A DNA stretch of 64,000 nucleotides from Lepidurus packardi (lineage: Eukaryota; Arthropoda; Branchiopoda; Notostraca; Triopsidae), in the NCBI GenBank assembly GCA_023053545.1, contig JAKZAN010000001.1:826565-890564 (forward strand). Direction: 5' to 3'. The position numbers were made by a program, and so were the translations under genes. Under the pieces are notes generated by a model. It did no database searches, was not told the origin of the DNA, and was given only the letters and a program-made list of their open reading frames with translations. Positions within the stretch are counted from its first letter, which is position 1, and each line of letters starts with the position of its first letter. Below, piece by piece: positions 48,618-60,804 of the stretch.

Positions 48618-49159
48618 TCTGCCAAATCTAGAGAAAACTTGTTGTCGCTGTCTACAAAAATCAAAACATGCCGGTGTGAAAAGCAGGAAATACTAACCCG
48701 CGATTTGCCATCTACGGTAAATGAAAGGCGACTCAAACAAGACTCCAAGAGTGCTGCTAATGGTACCTCTGCTGGCACTACGTCACCGTAGTACGTAGTA
48801 GAAGCGGTACAGTGGGCGATATGGCATTCGGGAAGCCCCAAAACTTTTAATACAAGAAAAGAAAAACGGACGAAATACCTAAAGAACGGAAGCATTTTAG
48901 ATCTATTGTAGAAGAAATAGAGGAAAACCCTCATATTGAAAAATAATGGATGAATCTATTGCCCTTAGCCAGAAGGGACGAAGCGGATTGCGTTTCCGAA
49001 CCTATGAATACCCTACGAATTGACCATACCAATAAAACCGAAGGAAAAACAAAACCCGGACACACGCGGTAATAAGCACAAGTTAGTGCTTCCGTAGCAT
49101 ACTCTACAAGACAAGATACGGCAAGTCTACTTATTAAAGTGATTAGGAGCTCTAGTCAG
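48618..49159. promoter_or_regulatory. divergent intergenic region between cyclin Q and the helical-protein gene
   Basis: 542 bp separate the start codons of two oppositely transcribed genes. There is no TATA box at the expected positions, so a TATA-less bidirectional promoter is my inference. Confidence 0.35.
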
Positions 49160-50915
49160 ATGCCACCAAGTAAGATTAACTCGTTTCGTATGAACGACTC
49201 AATTAATACTGTTTTAATTTCTAGGTAAACGTTTGGGTATCGCTTGCCTTAGATGTTTCTCCAGCAAACTAGACAACTTCATTAGTAAAGATATCCATAA
49301 TGGATACCGAAAGACTTATCCTAGCCCAAAAGTGAACACAAACATTGTCAAACATAAACCTCGTCTACACAAAATGGAATTCACTATCAAATCGCCTTCG
49401 ACGGTCTATAAACCCACAGAGCCCAGTAATGTGGGCCATTTGAACCAGCTTTTAGCCCACGGACAAACCCAGTATGCTTTGCAACTGTTCCTTTTATTCC
49501 CAAAGGAATTTAAAACCTTCAAATCTACTTCTGCGTTTTTCGATTTGGCTAATCGAGCGGTTGAACAGCAAGACCCCGAGGCACTCGAGAAAATCGGCGC
49601 TGTTTTTAAAGAAGCCTTGCCAAAAGACTTTAACAAATGTGCCAAACTCCAGTTATGCCACTCGGAGATACTTTGGCGGAACAATAACTACCCTGACGCT
49701 TTATCTCTATTAACCAGCATCTATGAAAACTACCCCACTTTGCGCAGAAAAACTCGAAATTACTTCTCTTTCCTGCTTCACCATGGCATAGGCAATGAAC
49801 TCATAGATTACGAGTTCATTCTAGAACAAGTTCAGAATTTTGCCCAGAACATGTCAACGACCTACAAGGACCACCAAGTAAACCAACTTTGCGTCCACTT
49901 TGAATCATTAATTCGTATTTTCTAGCCTTTAGTTTCGATCTGGAAACAAGGAATCTTGTCGGATAAGTTTGTCTGGCAAGAGGGGGCACAGGACATCCTT
50001 AACAATTACCAGAACCACAAGTCCGCGCTCAGAATGTTCACGCTGAGGCTGCGAAAAATCTTGGAAGATCTAAAGACGCAAAACGAGAAAGATGTGAGTT
50101 TGGTCCAGAGATTGGTGGAAACCAGTCTGCGGCTAGACAACCCGGAACTTCAGTCAACAGCTTTTAACCTTCTCCTTCGTTGCCAATGTAAAAATCTTCG
50201 TTGCCCTTACAAAAATGGCGCAGTTTTCAAAAATCGATTTTCAAACATCTATTTTCGATTTATTAACGATTTATTAACGATTATTAACGATTTATTAACG
50301 ATTATTAACGATTTATTAACGATTATTAACGATTTATTAACGATTATTAACGATTTATTAACGATTATTAACGATTTATTAACGATTATTAACGATTTAT
50401 TAACGATTATTTTCGATTGTAGATTGTTTTTCGATTATTTTCGATAATGATTTATTGTTTTTTATTAACGATTTTCGCAAATTCTGCCATTTTAGGAATG
50501 CCTAAGATGTATTGCCAAGGAAAAGTTTCAAATGTGTTGTTATTTTTTCCTCTTTTTATGACACAAAAAGCACTTGCTCCACAAAGGCAAATTCACTCTT
50601 TCAGAGCATAAAGCGAATTCTTGGCTTTTAAGTATTACAGCAGCTGTGCGCATGTTTAAACATGCTTGCGCGATGGTGCTGGAGTAAACTTCCTTGTTAA
50701 AGCACTGTACTAATTATGCTACGCTCGCAGGCGAACGCACGTGGGTCCAAAAAGCCGCAGAAACGGTCAAAACCGCTCAGCTGTTGAACATTCGTCTGGA
50801 CCCGGAATTAGTGCAGGAGCACGCACACCAAACGCACCCGGAACTGCTGAATTTACCCGCTTCAGAAGGGAAAGAAGTATCCAAGAAGCTATTTTCTTTC
50901 CAGCTCAAATTCTAA
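49160..50915 (+). CDS. unrecognised alpha-helical-repeat protein, possibly mitochondrial
   Basis: Four plus-strand exons (49160-49169, 49225-49877, 49926-50187, 50731-50915) join in phase to 369 residues. Exon 1 is only ATG CCA CCA A; the junction gives MPPSKRLGIACLRCFSSKL, basic and Ser/Cys-rich like a presequence. The body is TPR/PPR-like: LNQLLAHGQTQYALQLFLL, FFDLANRAVEQQDPEALEKI, LCHSEILWRNNNYPDALSLL, and a later LVSIWKQGILSDKFVWQEGA and LRKILEDLKTQNEKD. The 48-bp intron 49878-49925 is a multiple of three and carries an in-frame TAG only at its acceptor, so a naive reading shows two ORFs. Family not recognised. The last exon (ERTWVQKAAETVKTAQLL) joins in phase, but an extra small exon in the 543-bp intron cannot be excluded. 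Confidence 0.78.
50255..50420. repeat. 21-bp minisatellite in intron
   Basis: About eight copies of TTTATTAACGATTATTAACGA (21 bp period) in the last intron of the plus-strand helical gene. It reads as a repeated TIINDLL peptide because the period is a multiple of three. Confidence 0.93.
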
Positions 50916-51333
50916 GGACCGTACAGTACAGTACGTTGTATATATGTAGATAAATAAGTATATTACACAAGAAGTCTACAATCTAAGACACACCGCTTTT
51001 GCTTTGATCTGACAATAGCCTTACTTCCAATAGCTTCCAATAGTACGGAAGTAGGGAAGTAAAATAGGAAAGGTTTTTCCTTCTAGTTGTCTTATAATTT
51101 GCCAAGCTCTTGCATTAATAGGTTGGTTTATAAACACGGTAAAGGCACTACACTTTTTTTGTCATTATCATACCCGAAAAATATTTCTAAAAAAATAACA
51201 AAAAAATTTAAAATATCATATCACATTCCTGAATTTAGTACGGAAGTATCGTCATGCCCAAACGAGACGGGTTTCAAGTGCCATACGAACTCTTCACACA
51301 CGATGCAAAACACAAACCGGAGCTGAAACTGAA
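50916..51333. other. convergent 3' intergenic region
   Basis: 418 bp between the stops of the plus-strand helical gene and PLEKHF2 (minus). AT-rich, with no exon or repeat recognised. Confidence 0.5.
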
Positions 51334-53279
51334 TTATTTCCCGTTGGTAAAATTAGTATTGGGGGAAGTACCACTGCTCGAGTAGAATTTTGCCTGGAGT
51401 TGAAATAAGAAACCAAGTCATTAATTTTCCACGTATCACTCATCGAGTTTAGGAATACAGTGGAACCTCTCTTAACGAGCATCATTCGTTCCAGAATCTT
51501 GCTCGTTATGCGAAACACTCGTTAAGCGAAACTGATGAGTCCCGACTCATACGTCACGTGACTTCCCTTTCTGCGTCACTCGTTATGGGAAATGTCGCTC
51601 GTGAAGGGAGCAATTTTTCACATTTTTTTTTTGCTCGTTAAGCGAATTACTCGTTATGAGAGGTGCTCGTTAAGAGAAGTTCCACTGTACTTGATATTTT
51701 ACCTCATCAAGGTTAGAGAGTGAAGGGCCATCTTCACCGTCATCGGATTCGTCATCGCCTGAAGAATCTGGTCCAGAAAGATGGTCTAAATCCGAACCAA
51801 TTCAAGCACTTATGTTCTATTACAAACGAAGTAAATGTACCTTTAGACGGGGAATAGATTCCTTTGTTCGAGAGCGGTTTTTGGCCGGAAAGGAATGCGT
51901 AACAAGCGTTACAGACGCGTAAAGGTTTGGAAGCTTGACCAGGCAACATAAATTTCTTGCTCGAGCAAGGTCCGCAGACCACACCACCACACTTTCGGCA
52001 ATGGTGCTATAAATATACTCAATTAATCCCATATCCAATAAATCAGACTTCTTACTCGTCGGTTAATGACTGTAAATTGAGTTCGCTTGCAGTGCATGCA
52101 CACAGTCGCTTCAGCGTCAGGAACCCAAACCGCTGCGTGTTCATCAATCGGCTTTTTCCCACCTGCGATTCATTCATTGATTCATTAATGAAGCATTTAA
52201 GGGCAATTACTTTTGCGGAGGAGGTCCTCAACACATTTATTAATATGGGCCATCCACTCGGCTTTTTCCGTTGCTGTAGCTGCGTAAACAGCAAAGGATT
52301 TGGACGCTGTGCAAATCAGCCATCCATTGCGAAAAGCTAGAAAGGAAGAATTAGGATTCAATTGTTAGGTTCAGATAGGGGAGGGTTTTTACGTCCGTCA
52401 TCCTCCAAAGATTGTAGCTTGACTTCCTCTAGGGGTATCACATGCTGTTTGTTGTACTGCAAAGAAAAGAGGAAATTGGACATGAGTTCTGCTCCGTTAC
52501 TAGAGGATGGAAGGTTACAGAGGGGGGTAAGAACAGGGAGGGTAAGCTTTCAGTTTCCAAGTACCTTTTTTTTGTTGATGACAATGTTCCCGTAAACCAG
52601 AATGTCATTGAATAGAAAAAACTGACGCGCCTTTGGCTTCTTGCGGCACATTTTCGTGAGGACTCCTTCACCAACCAACACTCTTCCGGGAACGGATAAT
52701 GGCTACGAAAATAAAAGGAAAAGTAAGGCGTCAGGAATCTGTTTTTAGATGCAAGGCACCGTTTTCTTAATTACCTGTCCTGAGCTGCCAAAACAACTTT
52801 CCACCATCGTAATGCGCCGAGCGTTAGCTTCACTATTCACTAGCGGAAGAAATAAATGAATGTAGAAACTACAGGAAGCCATAGATGCAAAACTGAGGCT
52901 TTTATAGAGTTCAAAGACTTGGATTACAACAACTAGAGCTAGACCATTTCACCCTGGATCTGCCAAACGCTGACGTCCACTAAAGTTTTAATGCTTTTAA
53001 TGCATTTTTAATGCTTTCCAATTAATGTTTCTGATTGCTTAAATAGCCACGTGTCATCGTGTATACTTGCAAACTGTGACGATAAAATGAGTCACGGTTA
53101 ATTTTCCAAAGCAAAGCCATTGAACCTGTGTACAAATATCGCGCAATATCACATTTTAACGGAGATCAATAGAAAAATCACTGATTATCCAAAGAGGTGT
53201 AGCTTTAGGTAAACTAAAGGATCAACGTTTACAAAGGAAGTCTAAATTAGTTAGAAATCTTACCTAATCTATCCACCAT
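51334..53279 (-). CDS. PLEKHF2: Phafin-2-like PH and FYVE domain protein
   Basis: Nine exons join in phase to 274 residues: 53279-53264, 52839-52775, 52702-52565, 52456-52393, 52336-52211, 52162-52056, 52006-51841, 51785-51703, 51393-51334. The N-terminus MVDRLVNSEANARRI and the PH domain (VLTKMCRKKPKARQFFLFN, AVYAATATEKAEWMAHIN) are nearly those of human PLEKHF2. The FYVE finger has all signature parts: WVPD (~149-152), RRHHCRKCG (~171-179), then RVCNACY. It binds PI3P on early endosomes and links to Rab5-dependent fusion and endosome size. The C-terminus is acidic (SSGDDESDDGEDG), as in the vertebrate protein, then a short FYSSSGTSPN tail. The last intron carries a MITE. PIGB's stop lies 172 bp upstream on the same strand. 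Confidence 0.95.
51458..51687. mobile_element. TA-flanked MITE of the mariner/pogo (Tc1-like) type
   Basis: The element is 230 bp and lies in the last intron of PLEKHF2. Ends are CAGTGGAACCTCTCTTAACG at 51458 and the reverse CGTTAAGAGAAGTTCCACTG ending at 51687, flanked by TA on both sides. It has no ORF. Internal ACTCGTTA/TAACGAGT motifs recur as further imperfect inverted repeats. The CAGTGGAACCTC start is shared by many pogo-like MITEs. Confidence 0.85.
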
Positions 53280-53451
53280 GTTAACGAATTATTGACACTG
53301 AAAGCAAATGACACATTCACACACTGGATCTGGAAAGGCAGGCGTAGCTGGAGCAGACATCCAAGACAAAGTCAAGCCCGTGAGTCGACTTTCTAGTCTA
53401 CTTCCAAGGCGGGGTTATGAAAGTGTACCAAAAATGTATTTAAACAACAAC

Positions 53452-55329
53452 CTATTCAAGTCTTTTATATACAAACACATATTTTCCAACACGTCCTTCC
53501 GGGAAATCAGTATGAAAGTAAGCCTCTACTGTGGTGTAATTATGCAAATGTAAAATACCCCCAATAATTCGGGTTAAAGGATCGAAAACAGCAATATGGG
53601 TGAATGAAACATTGTTTTTATCCAACTCGTTCAGTAACCATGCTTCTGGATTGCTGAAAAAGTGATCAGCTTCGTCTGTATAATGTTCTAAATGACTTAA
53701 GTTGGGTTCACAGGTCAAAAACCTCATAGAAACATTCGAATGGATGTGACTAGAAATAAAAAAAATGACTCGATTTTGTCTCCATAATTTACGTTTTAAA
53801 ATTTACCTATAAAACGGTGTCGAATGACACGGTAAAAGGAAGAGGATACTCGAATTATCCACACGAGCTTCCTGCCTTAAAAAATCCATGACCGCTAGCG
53901 TACCTCGCTGATGTCGCAAGCCAAAATACAAGATTAAGGGTATGTTGCAGATCAGCGTAAAAGCTATAAGGAATTTCTGCTTTTTCTCAGGCAGTCCCCG
54001 CGACCAATGGGAAGCCAAGAGGCAAAGAGGTGGCACAACTGGCGCCAGGAACCGTATTTCTTTATGGCCCACGCAGCTATAAGACAAACGTATAAGCTTC
54101 ATTGAGCACTTAACCATTTTCCAGGAAAACTACCTGTGGAAAAACACATAGGAAGAGGCGCACAGGAGAATGAGCCCGGTTTGTCGATCGCGGATCAAAG
54201 GGATCCTTCTGGATTCAAGACGAGAATAGAAGAAGCCGTAGGGCAGGAACAGAATTCCGAAAACTGAAGGCAAAGACGAAGAAAAGTACCAGTGCCAGGG
54301 ATGAGTTCCATACATGTCCGACAAATTAGAATTTCCATTGAATTTCAAGAAATTCCAAAACGGGATACACAGTCTCCCGTACATGTAAGAATCGAAGGCA
54401 ATTAGTGGCACCAGAACCACCATACTAATAGAAGTGAATAAATTGAGACTCGATTTTCTTATTTAAGATTACAAATTACCAAGGTATCACAATTCGGAGT
54501 AAATAAGCCAAGGAATTTTTCTTGCACGTCGTTATGACTTCACAAACTACCATTGGGAGATAAAAGGCAGCAGCTGTGGGTCTTAAGTATGTGCTGAACA
54601 GAACCAAAATAGCCAGAACAGGCTTTGCTTTTGCAGTGCGCGAATCTGTGGCCAAAAGAAGAACAAGATTCGACATTAATTGGGCGTTAAGGGAATTAAA
54701 GTTACCTTTAAGCCAAAGCGCCATAACGATTTCGGCTAAGTTGGTCTCTAAAGTGTTTAACAACGTCCGGGAGCCGATATAAACCAGAAACCACGAAGTT
54801 AGTAAGTGGAAGGCTAGCCATTTGGCAGTTTCACGGCCGTATGTTCTGGCTACGATTCTGCATGAATAATAGTGTGCTAAGCCCGAGAGGGTGCCTTGCA
54901 TGTACCTTGGCCAAACAGTCTGTTAATACAGCTCTAGTTGAAACTTTTGAGGGGATATGCAAACGATTTACTAATAGCCATGATGAATCCCAGGCCAGGT
55001 ACTTGAAAATCAGGTTTGGTAAGGCGAATACCATAGGGTAGATGTATGAGCGAATACCTTCCCTCCATTCCCAGGTCAAGTAGCCATACCTATACGAAAT
55101 ATGTATGTATATATAATTATAATATATATTTGTAAATGTAATACTAATGTAAATGTAAATTTAAGCGCGAAGGAATTCGCTTAGGACGAACATACCCGAA
55201 CGCTAACTTGTGTGCAACTTCCAAACTTTGCCAATATTCATCAGGGACGAACCATGTTTGGATTAAATGGACCGATAGCCAACTGGTTAGCACAAAAGGG
55301 ATCCATGACAACAGCCAGGAAGGTAGCAT
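53452..55329 (-). CDS. PIGB: GPI mannosyltransferase 3
   Basis: Seven exons join in phase to 496 residues: 55329-55196, 55089-54972, 54919-54706, 54645-54480, 54424-54134, 54076-53807, 53749-53452. The signature TWFVPDEYWQSLEVAHKLAFG and YGYLTWEWREGIRSYIYP is followed by CIPFWNFLKFNGNSNLSD, GTHPWHWYFSSSLP and HKEIRFLAPVVPPLCL. The C-terminal part has TDEADHFFSNPEAWL and FPEGRVGKYVFVYKRLE. All follow human PIGB in order. It is an ER membrane protein (multiple hydrophobic helices) adding the third mannose to GPI anchors (GT22 family). The HPWHWY box matches the family. The 60-bp intron 54646-54705 keeps the frame open; I splice it because the donor/acceptor are good and the human protein shows no insert. 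Confidence 0.94.
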
Positions 55330-55370
55330 CTTCGCCCCAAACGCTAAGCTAGATCGAATTTACAATATTT

Positions 55371-56035
55371 ATCCCGTCATTTAAATGCCATTTAAATTGT
55401 TCATTGTTTTCCCCCTATAAGTGCTGTCACCAAGCGGGATTTGAGTTAGCTATTGGGAATAAAGCTGTGTTGATGTTTTTTCACGCTTTCACTATGGTAA
55501 TAATGAAAGTTGCGGATTACACAGATATGTTTTATTATTTCGGATTTTTTTTTTTTACACCACGAATTCTCACACGAGCAACAGCTAAAACAGTCAATAT
55601 TTATCCCGGCATTTATATTGTTAATTGTTTTTCCCCTACAAGTGCTGCCACCAAGCGGGATTTGAGTTAGCTATTGGGAATAAAGCTGTGTTGATGTTTT
55701 TTCACGCTTTCACTATGGTAATAATGAAAGTTGCGGATTACACAGATATGTTTTATTATATCGGATTTTTTTTTTTTACACCACGAATTCTCACACGAAC
55801 AACAGCTAAAACAGTCAATATTTATCCCGGCATTTATATTGTTAATTGTTTTTCCCCTACAAGTGCTGCCACCAAGCGGGATTTGAGTTAGCTATTGGGA
55901 ATAAAGCTGTGTTGATGTTTTTTCACGCTTTCACTATGGTAATAATGAAAGTTGCGGATTACACAGATATGTTTTATTATTTCGGAATTTTTTTTTACAC
56001 CACGAATTCTCACACGAGCAACAGCTAAAACAGTC
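55371..56035. repeat. three tandem copies of a 221-bp unit
   Basis: Near-identical copies at about 55371-55591, 55592-55812 and 55813-56035 share AATTGTTTTTCCCCTACAAG, GCCACCAAGCGGGATTTGAG and TATTGGGAATAAAGCTGTG. The repeated 88-codon plus-strand ORF inside is an artefact, recurring identically in each copy. The array lies just upstream of PIGB, in its promoter region. Confidence 0.95.
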
Positions 56036-56789
56036 AACGGGAATGTTGCCGGACAATAAAACTCTTGGGGAGGAAGGACAATCGAAAGGAAAAAAAATGA
56101 CTAATTACCTCAAGAGTCCCACAGGAGGAAGAGATTTAGGGCATGAGGGGTAGTAAAGATCTCTGGAATGCTTTTTACTAGTTCAAATGAAAATTGTCGA
56201 GAAAAAATCAATAAATATACCTATCAAACAACCACTCCTCTAGTTCACATTAAATTGTCACATAGCATTTGCCGTTTCTTTTAGCCAGACATCCAAAGGT
56301 TCCGTGGCACCCCTAACCAAGACTCTCCAAACAAGAACTTTCATTGAAATTTTCACGATAGAGAAGGAAGGATTGTTTTCTTTCTAAATGAGGACTTTTA
56401 AATGATTCAACTTGGAATTTAAAAGACAAAATGATGGGAAAGATAAAGTACAGCAGAAGGTTGCTTGTACCGTATTCTTTAGACTTACATGGTAAAAGTA
56501 TCCTAGTACGAAATCAATGTTGTTAGATCTTAAGAAGTATCCCTTAAGAAGTATCTCTCCCATTTGTCTCTGCTAAAATTGGCCGCAAATCGAAACTTAA
56601 CATCGTAAATCAAAGGAACAAAGGAAACTGACTTCTGATGGGTGAACGAGCCAATTTGTTTTTCACTCGACCATGTGTTAATGGCTACGGAATATAGACT
56701 GTGCATTGGTTTTTTCCTTCCGTTAGTACAGGTAAACGATCATTGTCCGACTTCTTTGACTGGGTTCCTCTTTAAGAATACAGTTCTGC
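56036..56789. other. intergenic; no gene supported
   Basis: Sequence between the 221-bp array and the Rab3 stop, with no exon, repeat or structured element recognised. Confidence 0.5.
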
Positions 56790-57717
<928 letters not shown>

Positions 57718-58001
57718 CGCGTATGTCTATTTCCACGTCAAAATCTGGAAAAAACACACAAAAAAGAGCACTAGAGTTGTTACTTGAACCCATTCACTAC
57801 CAATGTGGGACACTTTGGATGTCAATTCAATGCACAGGCCGTCATTTGTAGCAAGTTTGGGAAAGAAAAAGGCGTTGGGAATCCCTTTCCCCACTCACGC
57901 GAACGAGGTTCTGAACCCGTCAAAGCGACCATACAGGTGTAAGAAAGTGAGCTCACCTGTCGCGGTGGACGAATTCCCACTTCCAATTACAGAGACGCAA
58001 A

Positions 58002-58250
58002 TTGAAGAAACAAATAGAAAAAATGGAGGCGTCCACAGAAAAGCGAAAGGCCAGCTTTGGAGGAGCTCAGTGTGCCAGCCTGCATCCACAGGACGTCGAT
58101 ATGCTGGCCGATACAACGGTGGCGCTGCTGAGCGGACCCACCGACGTCGTCGACGCCAGCTGTGACGCCAATTCAATTCGTTTGTGTGGGAGGAGTACGC
58201 ATATCAGAAAAGCGAGCTCCAAGAAGGAAACTTTGATGAAAAGGGGATGA
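58002..58250 (+). CDS. possible small ORF, unrecognised
   Basis: A plus-strand ORF of 82 codons (a second ATG at 58023, MEASTEKRKASFGGAQ) contains SLHPQDVDMLADTTVALLSG and ends KETLMKRG. The region is GC-richer than its surroundings and the opposite strand is also open. It may be an unannotated small protein or merely 5' regulatory sequence between Rab3 and TIMELESS. No motif recognised. Confidence 0.25.
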   Translation: MKKQIEKMEASTEKRKASFGGAQCASLHPQDVDMLADTTVALLSGPTDVVDASCDANSIRLCGRSTHIRKASSKKETLMKRG

Positions 58251-59281
58251 GAAGGAACCTAGTTGTTAATGACAAATTTCCTGCTAAGCGACTTAATACC
58301 CTCCCTCCCTAGGGAAAACGCTGAGCCACACCTGCGCAGAGTTGTGAGAGGTTATAGAAACCTCTTATAAATCTCTGAGCCACAAATGTGTCAAGTCATT
58401 TACTATTTGTAGACACATGAAAATCGGACTTGTGAATGAGATGAGAGTGTGCACGGAGCGTTTGCTCGGCATAGAGAGGGTAAAAAGGACCCGAGTTATC
58501 AACGAAAGGTAGAAGATGAGGGAGAGAGGGGGGAAAAAAGTTGGGGTTTCTTCGACTCTTCCCGTTTACCGTGATGGCGGCGCAGCTTCCTTTATTGATT
58601 AGGCAGGCTTGAGAAGTTGAGGAAGCCTGTGTGATAGGGTGAAAAACGCGAAAACGGGGCTGACGTGCTGAGGAGATTCAACCCGCATCCTAAACGGGAC
58701 AAATACAAAAGGACCTCATCAAAACACTGTACAGGTGTGTTACCTTCTCAGTTCCAGTAAGGGATTGTATGATCGAATTCGGAAGGCGTCAGTATTTGAA
58801 ACGTTTTCGATGACTACTTGCGAGTTGTTAAAAATACACTTGTCCTTCATGGTGGATTGATTAAGTCTTGCGATAAATAATTGCAGAAGAAGTAGACTAT
58901 GTTAGGTATACTGCTACTAGCTTCGAGACTATTTTGTTGTTTTAAAAGTGATGTTTGCTTTAGGATTATATTTAGCGTTCCTCGTTTTATGTAGTGGTTT
59001 TCACATTAGAGTGTTCTTCAAATAAATTGCTCCACAAGATAACTACAAGGAAGGGTTTTGTTCATATTAATAAGACGTCAGCTTTCGAAAGATGCTGTAA
59101 TTAATAGAAAAGGTAAGGGTTCGATCCGGTTGAAGTGACTCTTTGACTAATGACCCTCTAGATGAACCGAACACCATACTCGCGAGATGTACACCTCTGG
59201 GGAAAAATTGACAAGAACACTTATCCATTTTAAAACATTTTTTAAATAAATGAGCCTACCTTATGCTTTGGGCACTGAGAC
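58251..59281. other. intergenic; no gene supported
   Basis: Rab3/TIMELESS spacer with no clear exons. A box-B-like GGTTCGATCC sits at 59117, but no A-box or tRNA fold accompanies it. Confidence 0.45.
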
Positions 59282-60804
59282 GTCAAATCTCAACTACGGT
59301 AAGGGGAAGTTGAAAAACATCCCGTAATGAGTGCACGATTGCGATTCCCAACCCAGAGAATGAATTGAGGTATACCTTGGTAATTCTTACATTTTATGCC
59401 GCATATGCAGATAAACTTTTTGTAGTGTTTTTTGTGTGCTATTCTTCAAAATATTGTCGTCATTAAAGTAATATCACATCATCTACAACGACTTTTGAAA
59501 AGGAATTAATATTATATTTCAAAATCAGTCAAAATCGATACTTTTGCATAGAAGCGGTAACTTGAACGCTATCGATTTCAGCCACGAAAACACAATGTTT
59601 TCCCGCCGAAACAAGTGTCTTGGCACAGTGAAACATGATTTCTGAGTTTTGGTGTTAAGCAATTATTGGCTCTAGGTTTCACGTTTATGTAACCGGTTAA
59701 CTTGGCGTTAACATGTCTGACGCGTTTGTTAAAGCAGAGCTGACAGCATCATGCAGTAATGTGGGTTGTTCAGATGGCGTCAAATCTCAATTACGGTACG
59801 GGAAGTTCAAAAACATCCCGTAATGAGTGCACGATTGCGATTCCCAAGCCAGAGAATGAATTGAGGTATATCTTGGTAATTCTTACATTTTATGCCGCAT
59901 ATGCAGGTTAACTTTTTGTAGTATTTTTTGTGTGCTATTCTTCAAAATATTGTCGTCATTAAAGTAATATTACATCATCTACAACGACTTTTGAAAAAGA
60001 ATTAATATTATATTTCAAATCAGTCAAAATCGATACTTTTGCATAGAAGCGGTAACTTGAACACTATCGATTTCAGCCATCACGAACACAATGTTTTCCC
60101 GCCGAAACAAGTGTCTTGGCACAGTGAAACATGATTTCTGAGTTTTGGTGTTAAAGCAATTATTGGCTCTAGGTTTCACGTTTATGTAACCGGTTAACTT
60201 GGCGTTAACATGTCTGACGCGTTTGTTAAAGCAGAGCTGACAGCATCATGCAGTAATGTGGGTTGTTCAGATGGCGTCAAATCTCAATTACGGTACGGGA
60301 ACGTTCAAAAACATCCCGTAATGAGTGCACGATTGCGATTTCCAAGCCAGAGAATGAATTGAGGTATACCTTGGTAATTGTTAAATTTTATGCCGCATAT
60401 GCAGGTAAACTTTTTGCAGTGTTTTTTATGCTATTCTTCAAAATATCGTCATTAATGTAATTTTACGTCTACAACGACAGGCGATATTTTCATTTAGTAT
60501 CGATTTTTGAAAAGGAATTGATATTATATTTCAAAATCAGTCAAAAATCGATACTTTTCCATAGAACCGCTAACTTGGACACTATCGATTTCAGCCACGA
60601 AAACACAATGTTTTCCCGCCGAAACAAGTGTCTTGGCACAATGAAACATGTTTTGGCACAGTGTAACTTAGTTTTGGTCTTAAGCAATTCTTGGCTCTAG
60701 GTTTTACACGTATGTAAGCGGTTAACTTGGCGTTTAACATGTCTGACGCGTTTGTTAAAGCAGAGCTGACAGCATCGTGCAGTAATTTGGGTTGTTCAGA
60801 TGGC
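59282..60804 (+). repeat. tandem triplication of the TIMELESS upstream region and first exon
   Basis: Three successive copies begin GTCAAATCTCAA at 59282, 59779 and 60276 (periods 497 and 497), and a final related point is 60805. Each includes TAATGAGTGCACGATTGCG, TTTTATGCCGCATATGCAG, AGCGGTAACTTGAAC-type sequence, CAATGTTTTCCCGCCGAAAC and ATGTCTGACGCGTTTG. The copies therefore each end in the first ~27 codons of TIMELESS (ATG at 59713, 60210 and 60739). Only the last reads into the true exon. Confidence 0.93.

Noticed and set aside
49925-49938. In-frame TAG between two long ORFs, suggesting stop-codon readthrough
   Set aside because: A 48-bp intron with good borders (gtaaac..ttttctag) removes the stop and restores one frame.
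55404-56028. Three near-identical 60-88-codon plus-strand ORFs
   Set aside because: They are the same frame in each 221-bp tandem repeat copy, with no evidence of coding.
59113-59127. B-box-like GGTTCGATCC
   Set aside because: No A-box or cloverleaf partner could be found, so no tRNA gene or tRNA-derived SINE is claimed.
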